The notes under the pieces are model-generated. The model saw nothing but the letters and a program-made list of their open reading frames with translations. It was not told where the DNA came from and did not search any database. The translations under genes were made by a program, and so were the position numbers. A stretch of DNA of 5,612 bases from Bacteroidales bacterium (lineage in GTDB: Bacteria; Bacteroidota; Bacteroidia; Bacteroidales; Muribaculaceae): contig CAADVV010000088.1 in NCBI GenBank assembly GCA_900752535.1, forward strand, positions 1 through 5,612, written 5' to 3'. Below, one piece after another: positions 1 to 5,612 of the stretch. The number at the start of each line of letters is the position of its first letter. Position 1 is the first letter of the stretch.

Positions 1-81
1 CTGCGTCGGCTGGCGACACCCCTGAAAACCAACGCCTATGGCCGCTACCTCTTAAACCTCGCAGAACACTATGGGACTTGA
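1..81 (+). CDS. C-terminal end of an unidentified upstream gene (partial)
   Basis: Reading from base 1 in frame 1, 26 codons stay open until a TGA at 79-81, giving a tail that ends in NLAEHYGT. The other two forward frames look less protein-like: one stops at once and the other gives a Pro/Arg/Trp-rich string. The stop lies 11 bases inside the next gene (start at 71), the same kind of overlap seen between the next two genes, which supports a real co-transcribed gene. The fragment is too short to name a family. By position it could be another nucleotide-sugar or polysaccharide gene. It does not look like the C-terminus of a left-handed beta-helix acetyltransferase, the third enzyme expected in a Fuc3NAc or Qui3NAc pathway, but this is a weak negative. 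Confidence 0.5.
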   Translation: MRRLATPLKTNAYGRYLLNLAEHYGT

Positions 82-487
82 AAAAGTTAAAATGATTGAT
101 CTGCCGCGCATCACCGACCCGCGCGGCAACCTCTCTGTCGTTCAGGGAGGCAGCCACATACCGTTTGACATCAGACGTGTCTTCTATCTCTATGACGTCC
201 CCGGGGGCGCCACACGCGGCGGCCACGCCCATCACCGCGAGCAACAGGTACTGATTGCGGTCAGCGGCAGCTTTGACGTGGAACTTGATGACGGGCATGA
301 GAAGATGCGCGTCACTCTCAACCGGCCATTCCGCGGGGTGCTCATACCTCCCGGAGTGTGGCGCGAACTTGACAACTTTTCGTCGGGCAGCGTATGCCTG
401 ACCCTGTCGTCAATTGACTATGACGAGAGCGACTATATCCGCGACTACGAAACCTTCAAACGCCTGAGCGAAAATGGCCAGATATGA
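71..487 (+). CDS. Sugar 3,4-ketoisomerase, FdtA/QdtA-type cupin (WxcM-like)
   Basis: This 138-residue protein has the length and motif order of the dTDP-6-deoxy-hex-4-ulose 3,4-ketoisomerases. These small cytosolic cupins move the keto group of dTDP-4-keto-6-deoxyglucose from C4 to C3. Visible marks are DPRGNLSV (residues 16-23), the VFYLYDVPGG strand (37-46), the RGGHAH motif (49-54) with the two histidines (H52, H54) that the family uses in catalysis, the cupin turn GSFDVELDDG (66-75), IPPGVWREL (92-100) and the tail SIDYDESDYIRDYETF (114-129). The start at 71 is preferred over the ATG at 92 because family members usually carry a few residues before the IDLP motif. Its stop overlaps the aminotransferase start by 14 bases, so the two are very likely translationally coupled. 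Whether the product is the galacto (FdtA) or gluco (QdtA) epimer cannot be decided from motifs alone, so no symbol is given. Family assignment is secure. Confidence 0.93.
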   Translation: MGLEKVKMIDLPRITDPRGNLSVVQGGSHIPFDIRRVFYLYDVPGGATRGGHAHHREQQVLIAVSGSFDVELDDGHEKMRVTLNRPFRGVLIPPGVWRELDNFSSGSVCLTLSSIDYDESDYIRDYETFKRLSENGQI

Positions 488-1613
488 TTTTCTCGACCTG
501 AAAAAGGCAAACGAGCCTTATCTTGACGAGTTGCGCGAAGCCGCACTGCGCGTCATAGACAGCGGCCGCTATATCGGCGGTGAGGAAGTCGAAGCGCTCG
601 AAGCCGAAATTGGCGCGATGATGCACGCCCCATATGTCGTGGGCGTGAGCAACGGCCTCGACGCTCTCAGACTGACTCTGCGCACATGGATAATCAACGG
701 ACGCCTCCACGAAGGCGACGAGGTGATTGTGGCCGCAAACACATATATCGCATCCATTCTTGCCATCACTGACGCCGGCCTCAGACCCCGCCCGGTCGAA
801 CCTGACCCGTTCACCCTCAACCTCGACACATCTCGCCTTGAAGAAGCACTGACACCCTCAACGCGGGCTATCATGCCGGTTCACCTCTACGGGCGAGTGT
901 GCTGGGACGAGACACTCCGAGATTTCGTCAAGGAGCATAGGCTGCTCGTCATCGAGGATGCCGCACAGTCGATAGGCGCCCGCGCCACCGTCGCCGGGCT
1001 GCATGGCTCTGACCGTTCGTCGGCACTGGGCGACGCAGGATGTCTGAGCTTCTACCCGACCAAAAATATCGGTGCGTTAGGTGATGCCGGGGCTGTCGTC
1101 ACCCATGACGAGGAAACAGCCGCCACCGTCCGCGCTCTGGCCAACTACGGTTCAGACCGCCGCTACCATAACATCTACCGGGGCTTCAACTGCCGTCTCG
1201 ACCCGATTCAGGCCGCAATGCTCCGCGTCAAGCTGAGACACACTGACGAGGAAAACGCCGACCGTTTTGCCCGCGCACTCGCCTATGAGCGCGAGATAAC
1301 CAATCCGGCGGTCATCAAGCCCGCCGTATCACGCCATGTCGTCGACCAGTGCTGGCATCAGTATGTCGTGCGTGTTCCGTCTGAGCGTCGCGACTACTTC
1401 CGCAGCGAGTTGCTCAACCGCGGCGTAGCAACCGACATTCACTATGCCGTACCTCCCCACCGTCAGCCCTGCTATGCCGACACTCTCGGCAAAGAACGCT
1501 TTCCTATAACCGAACAGCTCGTCTCGGAGGTTGTCAGCCTCCCTGTTGGCCCGGGAACCTCGGTGGCCGACGCCGCCGAAATCGGACGCATAATCAACAC
1601 AATATCTCTCTAA
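474..1613 (+). CDS. DegT/DnrJ/EryC1/StrS aminotransferase, FdtB/QdtB type (dTDP-3-amino-3,6-dideoxyhexose synthesis)
   Basis: This 379-residue fold-type I, PLP-dependent sugar aminotransferase is full length for the family. It opens with the usual FLDLKKAN (residues 6-13), then GRYIGGEEVEALE (31-43), VGVSNGLDAL (56-65) and the substrate loop AANTYIASILA (87-97). EDAAQSIGA (161-169) supplies the Asp (D162) that pairs with the PLP ring nitrogen. SFYPTKNIGALGDAG (192-206) carries the Schiff-base lysine K197. NCRLDPIQAAML (239-250) and WHQYVVR (294-300) complete the pattern. Paired directly after a 3,4-ketoisomerase, it should transfer an amino group, usually from glutamate, to C3 of a dTDP-3-keto-6-deoxyhexose. 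The product would be a dTDP-3-amino-3,6-dideoxyhexose for surface glycans. The start at 474 lies inside the previous gene and matches the normal N-terminus. The neighbour is what points to a C3 rather than a C4 amino transfer; the motifs alone do not separate these. Confidence 0.93.
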   Translation: MARYDFLDLKKANEPYLDELREAALRVIDSGRYIGGEEVEALEAEIGAMMHAPYVVGVSNGLDALRLTLRTWIINGRLHEGDEVIVAANTYIASILAITDAGLRPRPVEPDPFTLNLDTSRLEEALTPSTRAIMPVHLYGRVCWDETLRDFVKEHRLLVIEDAAQSIGARATVAGLHGSDRSSALGDAGCLSFYPTKNIGALGDAGAVVTHDEETAATVRALANYGSDRRYHNIYRGFNCRLDPIQAAMLRVKLRHTDEENADRFARALAYEREITNPAVIKPAVSRHVVDQCWHQYVVRVPSERRDYFRSELLNRGVATDIHYAVPPHRQPCYADTLGKERFPITEQLVSEVVSLPVGPGTSVADAAEIGRIINTISL

Positions 1614-1629
1614 AAACCATTCTGAAACC

Positions 1630-2457
1630 ATGTCTCGCAAAAGGACAAACAATACACTGACATTCATCATACTGGCCGTCATTCTTGTTGGCGGAATCAT
1701 CTATGTCGGAGCGCGTATGCGCGCCGGCAATCCTCAGCCCGTAGAGGGAGACCCGGGCCTTAGCCGCCGTCTGATGACCGTCGTGTCTAACAACGGGCAG
1801 CCTTCGTCTCTGATTGAATATGAGGGCTTCACAGTCTCGTTCAACCCCAAGCTCCACATACCCAACTGGGTGTCGTGGGAGCTGACCGGTAAGGAAACCC
1901 TCGGCCAGGAGCCGCGCTACAACCGATTCATGCAAGACGAGGCAACAGCCGGATGTCCCGAACCCGGCGACTATTCTTACAGCGGCTATGACCGCGGCCA
2001 TATGGCTCCCGCCGGCGATATGAAATGGAGCAAGAGCGCCATGCGCGAGACTTTCTACCTGACAAACATCTGCCCGCAGGCAAAGAGCCTCAACACCGGT
2101 TCATGGAAAAAACTCGAGGAAAAATGCCGTATATGGGCCCAGACCGACTCGGCCATCTACATCGTGTGCGGACCGGTCCTTGCCGACGAACCGCGCGAAT
2201 ATATCGGAAAGACACGCGTGGCCGTGCCACAACGGTTCTTCAAGGTGATAGCCTCGCCTTACGCCAACCCACCGCGCGGCATCGGCTTCATCATGCCCAA
2301 CGAAAACGTTGAAGGTGGCATGCAGAAATGCGCCGTTACTATCGACGAAGTGGAGGCCCTGACCGGACTCGACTTCTTCTCACAACTGCCGCGCGACGTA
2401 GAGACAGCCATTGAGTCACAAAAGAATTTCAACCTCTGGAGCAATCTCGGTCGCTGA
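1630..2457 (+). CDS. Membrane-anchored DNA/RNA non-specific endonuclease (NUC1/Serratia nuclease family)
   Basis: This 275-residue protein has a basic N-terminus (MSRKR), a hydrophobic segment at about residues 10-27 (signal anchor or uncleaved signal peptide), a linker, and a beta-beta-alpha-metal nuclease domain from about 60 to 270. The hallmark motif YDRGHMAPAGD (120-130) contains the general-base His124. LNTGSWKKLE (154-163) matches the Serratia nuclease LNQGAWARLE: N155 is the Mg2+ ligand and E163 the second conserved acidic residue, with the same spacing of eight. R96 or R99 in PRYNRF is the likely catalytic-site arginine. Other typical segments are FYLTNICPQ (142-150), IYIVCGP (176-182) and RFFKVIA (202-208). 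The enzyme should cut both DNA and RNA, single or double stranded, outside the cytoplasm (periplasm or cell surface), for example for nucleotide scavenging or eDNA degradation. No obvious lipobox is seen. It starts 16 bases after the aminotransferase stop, so it may share that transcript, though its role looks unrelated. No inhibitor gene is seen beside it, consistent with export. Confidence 0.92.
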   Translation: MSRKRTNNTLTFIILAVILVGGIIYVGARMRAGNPQPVEGDPGLSRRLMTVVSNNGQPSSLIEYEGFTVSFNPKLHIPNWVSWELTGKETLGQEPRYNRFMQDEATAGCPEPGDYSYSGYDRGHMAPAGDMKWSKSAMRETFYLTNICPQAKSLNTGSWKKLEEKCRIWAQTDSAIYIVCGPVLADEPREYIGKTRVAVPQRFFKVIASPYANPPRGIGFIMPNENVEGGMQKCAVTIDEVEALTGLDFFSQLPRDVETAIESQKNFNLWSNLGR

Positions 2458-2524
2458 CATCCTCTGACTGACTCCTCCTCGGAAAACGCACTCATCCTCT
2501 TTAACCTCACACACATTTTCTATA
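2458..2524. other. 67-base intergenic gap, largest in the window
   Basis: This is the only gap longer than 20 bases, lying between the nuclease and the acidic-protein gene, so a promoter for the acidic-protein/phosphatase pair would most simply sit here. It is C- and T-rich on the + strand. I could not find a convincing Bacteroidota promoter (TTTG near -33 with TAnnTTTG near -7), an inverted repeat followed by T's, or a Shine-Dalgarno sequence. The short A/T-rich run just before the ATG (TTTTCTATA) is typical of weak A/T-rich start contexts in Bacteroidota. Confidence 0.3.
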
Positions 2525-3352
2525 ATGAACCACAACGAATTTGACCGGAACAGCTTCGAGATGCCCGAAGACCTGGGACCCTATTGCGAACGCATCGACG
2601 AGAAACGGAAACCGACGTCCAACAACCTTAAAGCACCGATGACAGGAGCGGTCATAGGAGCTGCCGCATTGGGCGGAGCCACCACGCTGATGTCAATGGA
2701 TATGACCGACGATGAGGTTGCGACTTTAGACGAAAATACGGTGCCGGACAACCATCACGACACCCTGACTCACCCCGAACTGGTTGACAACACGGTGATG
2801 ATAGCCACCGGTGTGAGCGACGACATGTCGTTCAGCGAGGCTTTTGCCACCGCACGCGCAGAAGTCGGACCCGGAGGAGCTTTCGAGTGGCACGGAACCA
2901 TCTACGGCACATACTACGCCGACGAGTGGAACAACATGAGCGCCGAAGAAAAAGACGCATTCAACGACCACTTCACATGGAACCATCACCACGGCTTCGA
3001 ATCGGATCATGAAGGCAAACCGGTCGACGATATAGTCAGCGAAGTCATCGGCGCAATAAAGGACGGCACAGCCGATGGACTTGAAGTCAACTATGACGCC
3101 GACCGCGATCTGACCCTCGCCACCATGAACGTCGGCGATGACCAGGTCACACTGGTCGATTATGATAACGACTCGACATATGAGTTCATGATGGAGGATT
3201 CAGACAAAAGCGGCCGCATCGACGACAACGAAATAACCGACATCAGAGACTGGAACATTACTGACGATGACCTCTCGGAGCTCGGTACGGACGATTATGA
3301 ATCGCCCGACTCCGGGGCAGATATCAGTTACGACTACACCGACGGCATCTGA
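2525..3352 (+). CDS. Acidic EF-hand protein of unknown function, upstream of PP2C phosphatase
   Basis: I do not recognise a named family. The 275-residue protein is strikingly acidic: I count 66 Asp/Glu against 14 Lys/Arg, and six of those basic residues lie in the first 36. Layout: a polar N-terminus (1-36) ending in a basic patch (EKRKP, 26-30); a small-residue hydrophobic stretch, APMTGAVIGAAALGGATTLM (37-56), which could be a membrane segment or a glycine-zipper-like helix; an acidic linker; a compact region FSEAFATARAEVGPGGAFEW (103-122) continuing through HGTIYGTYYADEWNNMS (123-139); and an acidic C-terminal part. Residues 225-236 form a complete EF-hand calcium loop (D1, D3, S5, G6, I8, D9, E12). 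If the hydrophobic stretch spans the membrane, the basic patch predicts N-in/C-out, putting the acidic part in the periplasm. No cleavable signal peptide is seen. The PP2C gene starts 13 bases downstream, so they are probably one operon. I recall the GPGG-EWHG-YGTYYA segment from uncharacterised Bacteroidales proteins, unverified here. Confidence 0.85.
   Translation: MNHNEFDRNSFEMPEDLGPYCERIDEKRKPTSNNLKAPMTGAVIGAAALGGATTLMSMDMTDDEVATLDENTVPDNHHDTLTHPELVDNTVMIATGVSDDMSFSEAFATARAEVGPGGAFEWHGTIYGTYYADEWNNMSAEEKDAFNDHFTWNHHHGFESDHEGKPVDDIVSEVIGAIKDGTADGLEVNYDADRDLTLATMNVGDDQVTLVDYDNDSTYEFMMEDSDKSGRIDDNEITDIRDWNITDDDLSELGTDDYESPDSGADISYDYTDGI
3197..3232 (+). other. EF-hand/dockerin-type calcium-binding loop in the acidic protein
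   Basis: Twelve codons encode DSDKSGRIDDNE (residues 225-236). All canonical ligand positions of an EF-hand loop are met: Asp at 1 and 3, Ser at 5, Gly at 6, Ile at 8, Asp at 9 and Glu at 12. A second acidic run just upstream, VDYDNDSTYEF (211-221), has some Asp spacing but lacks the Gly and the hydrophobic position 8, so it is at best a degenerate partner. Calcium binding is inferred from the motif only. Confidence 0.7.
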
Positions 3353-3365
3353 CGCCCGGACCACA

Positions 3366-4337
3366 ATGAATTATAAGGTAAGCGGCTTCACAATCCTTGA
3401 GTTCGGGAAACGCAAGGATGAGCAGGGCAATCCACATCAGGAAGACTCAATCTTCAGCTCCGACATCTCCGCATCGCCTGACGACCATCTCTACATACTG
3501 TGTGACGGCATGGGAGGCCATGAGCGGGGTGAGGTGGCCAGCTCGACGGTATGCGAGGCTATGAGCGCGTCAATACTGGTGGACCCCGCGCACAACAGCA
3601 ATTTCAATGAGGAGCTGCTGAACCATGCAATTGACGCCGCTTTTGACGCTCTCAACCGACGTGATAACGCTGACACGGTCAAAAAAATGGGTACCACAAT
3701 GGCGATGGTCAAACTCCATGACCGAGGAGCCACAATAGCCCACATGGGCGACTCAAGAGTCTACCATATCAGGCCGGGCATAACAGCCGCCCAAACCAAG
3801 ATTCTCCATGTAACCCGCGACCATTCACTGGTGGCCGAGCTCGTCAGACTGGGCGAGATGAATCCGGAGGATGCGATCACCTCGAGCAGACGCAACGTAA
3901 TCACGCGCGCCATGCAGCCACACATGGAGGAGCGTCCACATGCCGAAATCACGGAGATATCGGACGTCAGAACGGGCGACTGGTTTTTCCTCTGCTCCGA
4001 CGGGATGCTCGAGAAGCGCGATATGGAAAACGGAGCCGAACTGCGCCGTGTTTTTTCAAGAGAGTTCAAAGACGACAAAGAACGTCAACTGGAGCTGCAA
4101 AGACTCACCTTCGGCAACTCTGACAACCATTCGGCGATAGCAGTGCATATCGACAAAATCGACAATCGTGTGGCTGAAAGACCGGTAATCAGCCGACAGC
4201 TACATGGCCTTAAGCCAATTCTATGGATTATTGCCACAATAGCTGTCGTAGCGGCCTTATGGATGAGCATCATCCGTTACACAGCGAACGACACCGTGGC
4301 CGCAGATGAAATGCCCGGAAATATAACCAGACATTAG
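3366..4337 (+). CDS. PP2C-family (PPM) Ser/Thr protein phosphatase with C-terminal membrane anchor
   Basis: This 323-residue protein has a PP2C catalytic domain at about 4-265 and one membrane segment at about 284-304 (PILWIIATIAVVAALWMSII). The family motifs are in order: NPHQEDSIF (22-30, in place of the usual RxxNEDS), YILCDGMGGHERGEVAS (43-59) with metal ligand D47, GTTMAMV (109-115), AHMGDSRVYHI (125-135), TRDHSLVAELVRLGE (150-164), NVITRAM (177-183), GDWFFLCSDGMLE (204-216) with D212, and NSDNHSAIAVHI (251-262) with D253. All three metal-binding aspartates are present, so it should be an active Mn/Mg-dependent phosphatase, with the catalytic domain in the cytoplasm and a short 19-residue tail outside. 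The start at 3366 is chosen because the in-frame extension upstream overlaps the previous gene and reads as low-complexity Ser/Thr/Arg, while family members begin just before this point. Its partner kinase is not in the window. The acidic EF-hand protein directly upstream is a candidate regulator or substrate, by position only. Confidence 0.93.
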   Translation: MNYKVSGFTILEFGKRKDEQGNPHQEDSIFSSDISASPDDHLYILCDGMGGHERGEVASSTVCEAMSASILVDPAHNSNFNEELLNHAIDAAFDALNRRDNADTVKKMGTTMAMVKLHDRGATIAHMGDSRVYHIRPGITAAQTKILHVTRDHSLVAELVRLGEMNPEDAITSSRRNVITRAMQPHMEERPHAEITEISDVRTGDWFFLCSDGMLEKRDMENGAELRRVFSREFKDDKERQLELQRLTFGNSDNHSAIAVHIDKIDNRVAERPVISRQLHGLKPILWIIATIAVVAALWMSIIRYTANDTVAADEMPGNITRH

Positions 4338-4350
4338 TACGTGGCCTCAA

Positions 4351-5280
4351 TCAACGGTCAACAACTATGCCCTCTTCAAAGACCACAACAAGGCCGTTGG
4401 GATAGAACCACCGCTCGCGGTAGACTCCTGACGAGCCGTTGCCGTTAGGTCTGTCGACATCACGTGGTGAACCTACAGAAAGCCTGACCTGATCACGCGT
4501 CATGCCGAGAGCGACCTCGCCGCGTATGACATGCGCCCATACCTCACCGCTAATTGACGGATAGCGTTCATGAGGGTCAGAAAGAGAAAACAGCGAACCG
4601 AAACGGCGGCGCGAACGCCCGTCGTCAGGACCTGTCGACATGAACATATATCCTTCAGAAGGAGTGGCTCCGTCGAGCGCGGCAAATCGGATGCGGATGG
4701 GGTAAGTGACTGTGCCGGGGTCAATCTCGGCTATGCGCACCGGAATAAAACGGCGCCCACTGACCGTGGCGTCTGAAGAATCGCGCCACACAGCCGTCTC
4801 AAGCCATAATTGCTTACCGGCGAGACGTTCGCGCGTTTTTTCGACAACATCAAGGTCAACCAGAAAAGGCACATCGGTGGGCGTAAGCGTCGGTGTACGG
4901 TAAGCTATTGTGTCACCCTGCGAGGTAACAAATGACAGACTCAGCGCCCGCGCACCAGTAATCGTGGATGTCTGACGCGCGCCGGCATAGCGGACCGTCG
5001 TGCCTTCCAGACGATAAGATGGAGTAGACGCACCGAGAAGCATGGTGAAACGTTCGTCACTGACAAAAAAGCGTTTGCCCTGACGCCATGCGCTGAAAGG
5101 CTCAGCCACGATGTCGTCGAGATACGTGTCCTCACGTCGCACATCACGGCCCCCCGACGATTTGTCGTCGCGAGGGGCTTGTATGCGCGGTGTAGATTCG
5201 ATGCCGGTGAAGCATGATGTCAAAACCATCAGCATAACTGTCACCGACAGCGGAGATGAATGTCGTCTGAATCTGGTCAT
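4351..5280 (-). CDS. Lipoprotein with BamE/SmpA-like C-terminal domain, coupled to prolyl oligopeptidase
   Basis: This 309-residue protein begins with a lipoprotein signal peptide: basic MTRFRRH, a hydrophobic core LSVTVMLMVL, and lipobox LTSC with the acylated Cys at residue 23. After it comes a Ser/Arg/Asp-rich linker (about 28-52) and a mostly beta-strand-like middle (about 68-205) that I do not recognise. The C-terminal part, about 245-309, contains VIRGEVALGMTRDQVRLSVG (251-270), then SPRDVDRPNG, then RERWFYPNGLVVVFEEGIV (288-306). This layout (a GMT-x-x-QV helix, a G-x-P turn, then two strands with W-Y and V-x-F-x-x-G) resembles the small BamE/SmpA/OmlA fold, common in outer-membrane lipoproteins. 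No acidic surface-export signal follows the Cys, so it probably faces the periplasm. The start ATG (5280-5278) overlaps the stop of the upstream peptidase gene as ATGA, which fixes the start and suggests translational coupling. It ends 13 bases from the convergent phosphatase gene. Lipoprotein status is well supported, BamE-like fold moderately, function unknown. Confidence 0.85.
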   Translation of the reverse strand: MTRFRRHSSPLSVTVMLMVLTSCFTGIESTPRIQAPRDDKSSGGRDVRREDTYLDDIVAEPFSAWRQGKRFFVSDERFTMLLGASTPSYRLEGTTVRYAGARQTSTITGARALSLSFVTSQGDTIAYRTPTLTPTDVPFLVDLDVVEKTRERLAGKQLWLETAVWRDSSDATVSGRRFIPVRIAEIDPGTVTYPIRIRFAALDGATPSEGYMFMSTGPDDGRSRRRFGSLFSLSDPHERYPSISGEVWAHVIRGEVALGMTRDQVRLSVGSPRDVDRPNGNGSSGVYRERWFYPNGLVVVFEEGIVVDR

Positions 5281-5612
5281 TTCATCGGGCCGGGTACTTT
5301 CGGCTCCTCGATTCCTACCGAATAGGGCTTAACACCTATATTCCTGAATATAAACGAATAGATGTCAGTCCACTCGTCAATGGTTTTGGCGACGGGCTTG
5401 CCTGCTCCATGACCGGCATTCGAGTCGATTCGAATCAGTTTGGGACGGTCGCCGGTCTTTGCCTCCTGAAGTGTTGCGGCATATTTGAACGAATGGGCAG
5501 GGACGACGCGGTCGTCATGATCGGCAGTGGTAACGAGTATGGCGGGATACTCGGTGTTGTCGTTGCGTATGTTATGAAGCGGCGAATAACCAAGCAGATA
5601 TTTGGCCATTTC
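5277..5612 (-). CDS. Prolyl oligopeptidase (S9A family), C-terminal fragment, 5' end beyond the window
   Basis: The reverse strand stays open from the window edge to a TGA at 5279-5277 and encodes the last 111 residues of an alpha/beta-hydrolase peptidase. The ATG at 5609-5607 is internal (a Glu codon precedes it), so this is not the true start. The sequence closely follows the end of S9A prolyl oligopeptidases: YLLGYSPLHNI, then YPAILVTTADHDDRVVPAHS holding the catalytic Asp in DHDDRV, FKYAATLQ, and IDSNAGHGAGKP holding the catalytic His. The nucleophile Ser and the N-terminal beta-propeller lie outside the window. The full enzyme would cleave after proline in short peptides, probably in the periplasm if it has a signal peptide, which cannot be seen. 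The stop overlaps the following lipoprotein gene (ATGA), so both form one operon with the peptidase first. The C-terminal extension GVKPYSVGIEEPKVPGPMK goes a little past the usual end and is slightly Pro-rich. Confidence 0.93.
   Translation of the reverse strand, partial: EMAKYLLGYSPLHNIRNDNTEYPAILVTTADHDDRVVPAHSFKYAATLQEAKTGDRPKLIRIDSNAGHGAGKPVAKTIDEWTDIYSFIFRNIGVKPYSVGIEEPKVPGPMK

Noticed and set aside
569..874. Reverse-strand open frame opposite the aminotransferase
   Set aside because: It is a shadow of a gene with complete catalytic motifs; its composition (Ser/Arg/Ala-rich) is typical of antisense frames in GC-rich coding DNA.
2172..2181. 10-base palindrome GGACCGGTCC
   Set aside because: It is within the nuclease coding sequence, short and without partners. 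A chance palindrome is enough.
2521..2526. TATAAT string at the start of the acidic-protein gene, like a -10 box
   Set aside because: It overlaps the start codon, so it could not drive this gene with a normal leader. Bacteroidota use a different -7 consensus.
3267..3365. In-frame upstream extension of the PP2C gene (33 extra residues)
   Set aside because: It overlaps the acidic-protein gene in another frame and reads as low-complexity Ser/Thr/Arg with no PP2C similarity. The ATG at 3366 gives a normal N-terminus.
4570..4903. Forward-strand open frames opposite the lipoprotein gene
   Set aside because: Their translations are Arg/Thr/Ser-rich without motifs, and they lie entirely antisense to a well-supported gene with a lipobox.
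5155..5170. Perfect 6-bp inverted repeat with a TTTG loop (CGACGA/TCGTCG), extendable by a C-run/G-run pair
   Set aside because: It lies inside the lipoprotein coding region, in the codons for the Asp/Ser-rich linker. Repeated GAC/GAT codons explain it, and no U-tract follows on either strand.

Overview
The window looks like chromosomal DNA of a member of the Bacteroidota, most likely the order Bacteroidales. GC content is moderate to high by eye, start codons lack clear Shine-Dalgarno sequences, and intergenic gaps are very short. One reverse-strand protein is a typical lipoprotein. The acidic protein in the middle carries a segment that I associate from memory with uncharacterised Bacteroidales proteins. 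A Muribaculaceae-like host is possible, but this is inference, not proof. Almost every base is coding; no RNA gene, insertion sequence, CRISPR array or integration site was seen.

Bases 1-1613, forward strand: a tightly overlapping block for nucleotide-sugar synthesis. It holds the last codons of an unidentified upstream gene, a cupin sugar 3,4-ketoisomerase (FdtA/QdtA type) and a PLP-dependent DegT/DnrJ/EryC1 aminotransferase (FdtB/QdtB type). Together the last two should turn dTDP-4-keto-6-deoxyglucose into a dTDP-3-amino-3,6-dideoxyhexose, a building block of surface polysaccharide or O-antigen.

Bases 1630-2457, forward: a membrane-anchored or exported DNA/RNA non-specific endonuclease of the Serratia nuclease/NUC1 family, with the DRGH motif and metal-site residues intact.

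Bases 2525-4337, forward: a two-gene unit. The first gene encodes a very acidic protein with a Gly/Ala-rich hydrophobic segment and one textbook EF-hand calcium loop. The second, 13 bases downstream, encodes a PP2C-type Ser/Thr phosphatase with a C-terminal membrane anchor. The acidic protein is the least understood item here and the best candidate for new biology.

Bases 4351-5612, reverse strand, converging on the phosphatase gene: the C-terminal end of an S9A prolyl oligopeptidase gene (5' part outside the window), followed through an ATGA stop/start overlap by a lipoprotein whose C-terminus resembles the BamE/SmpA fold. These two are probably translationally coupled.
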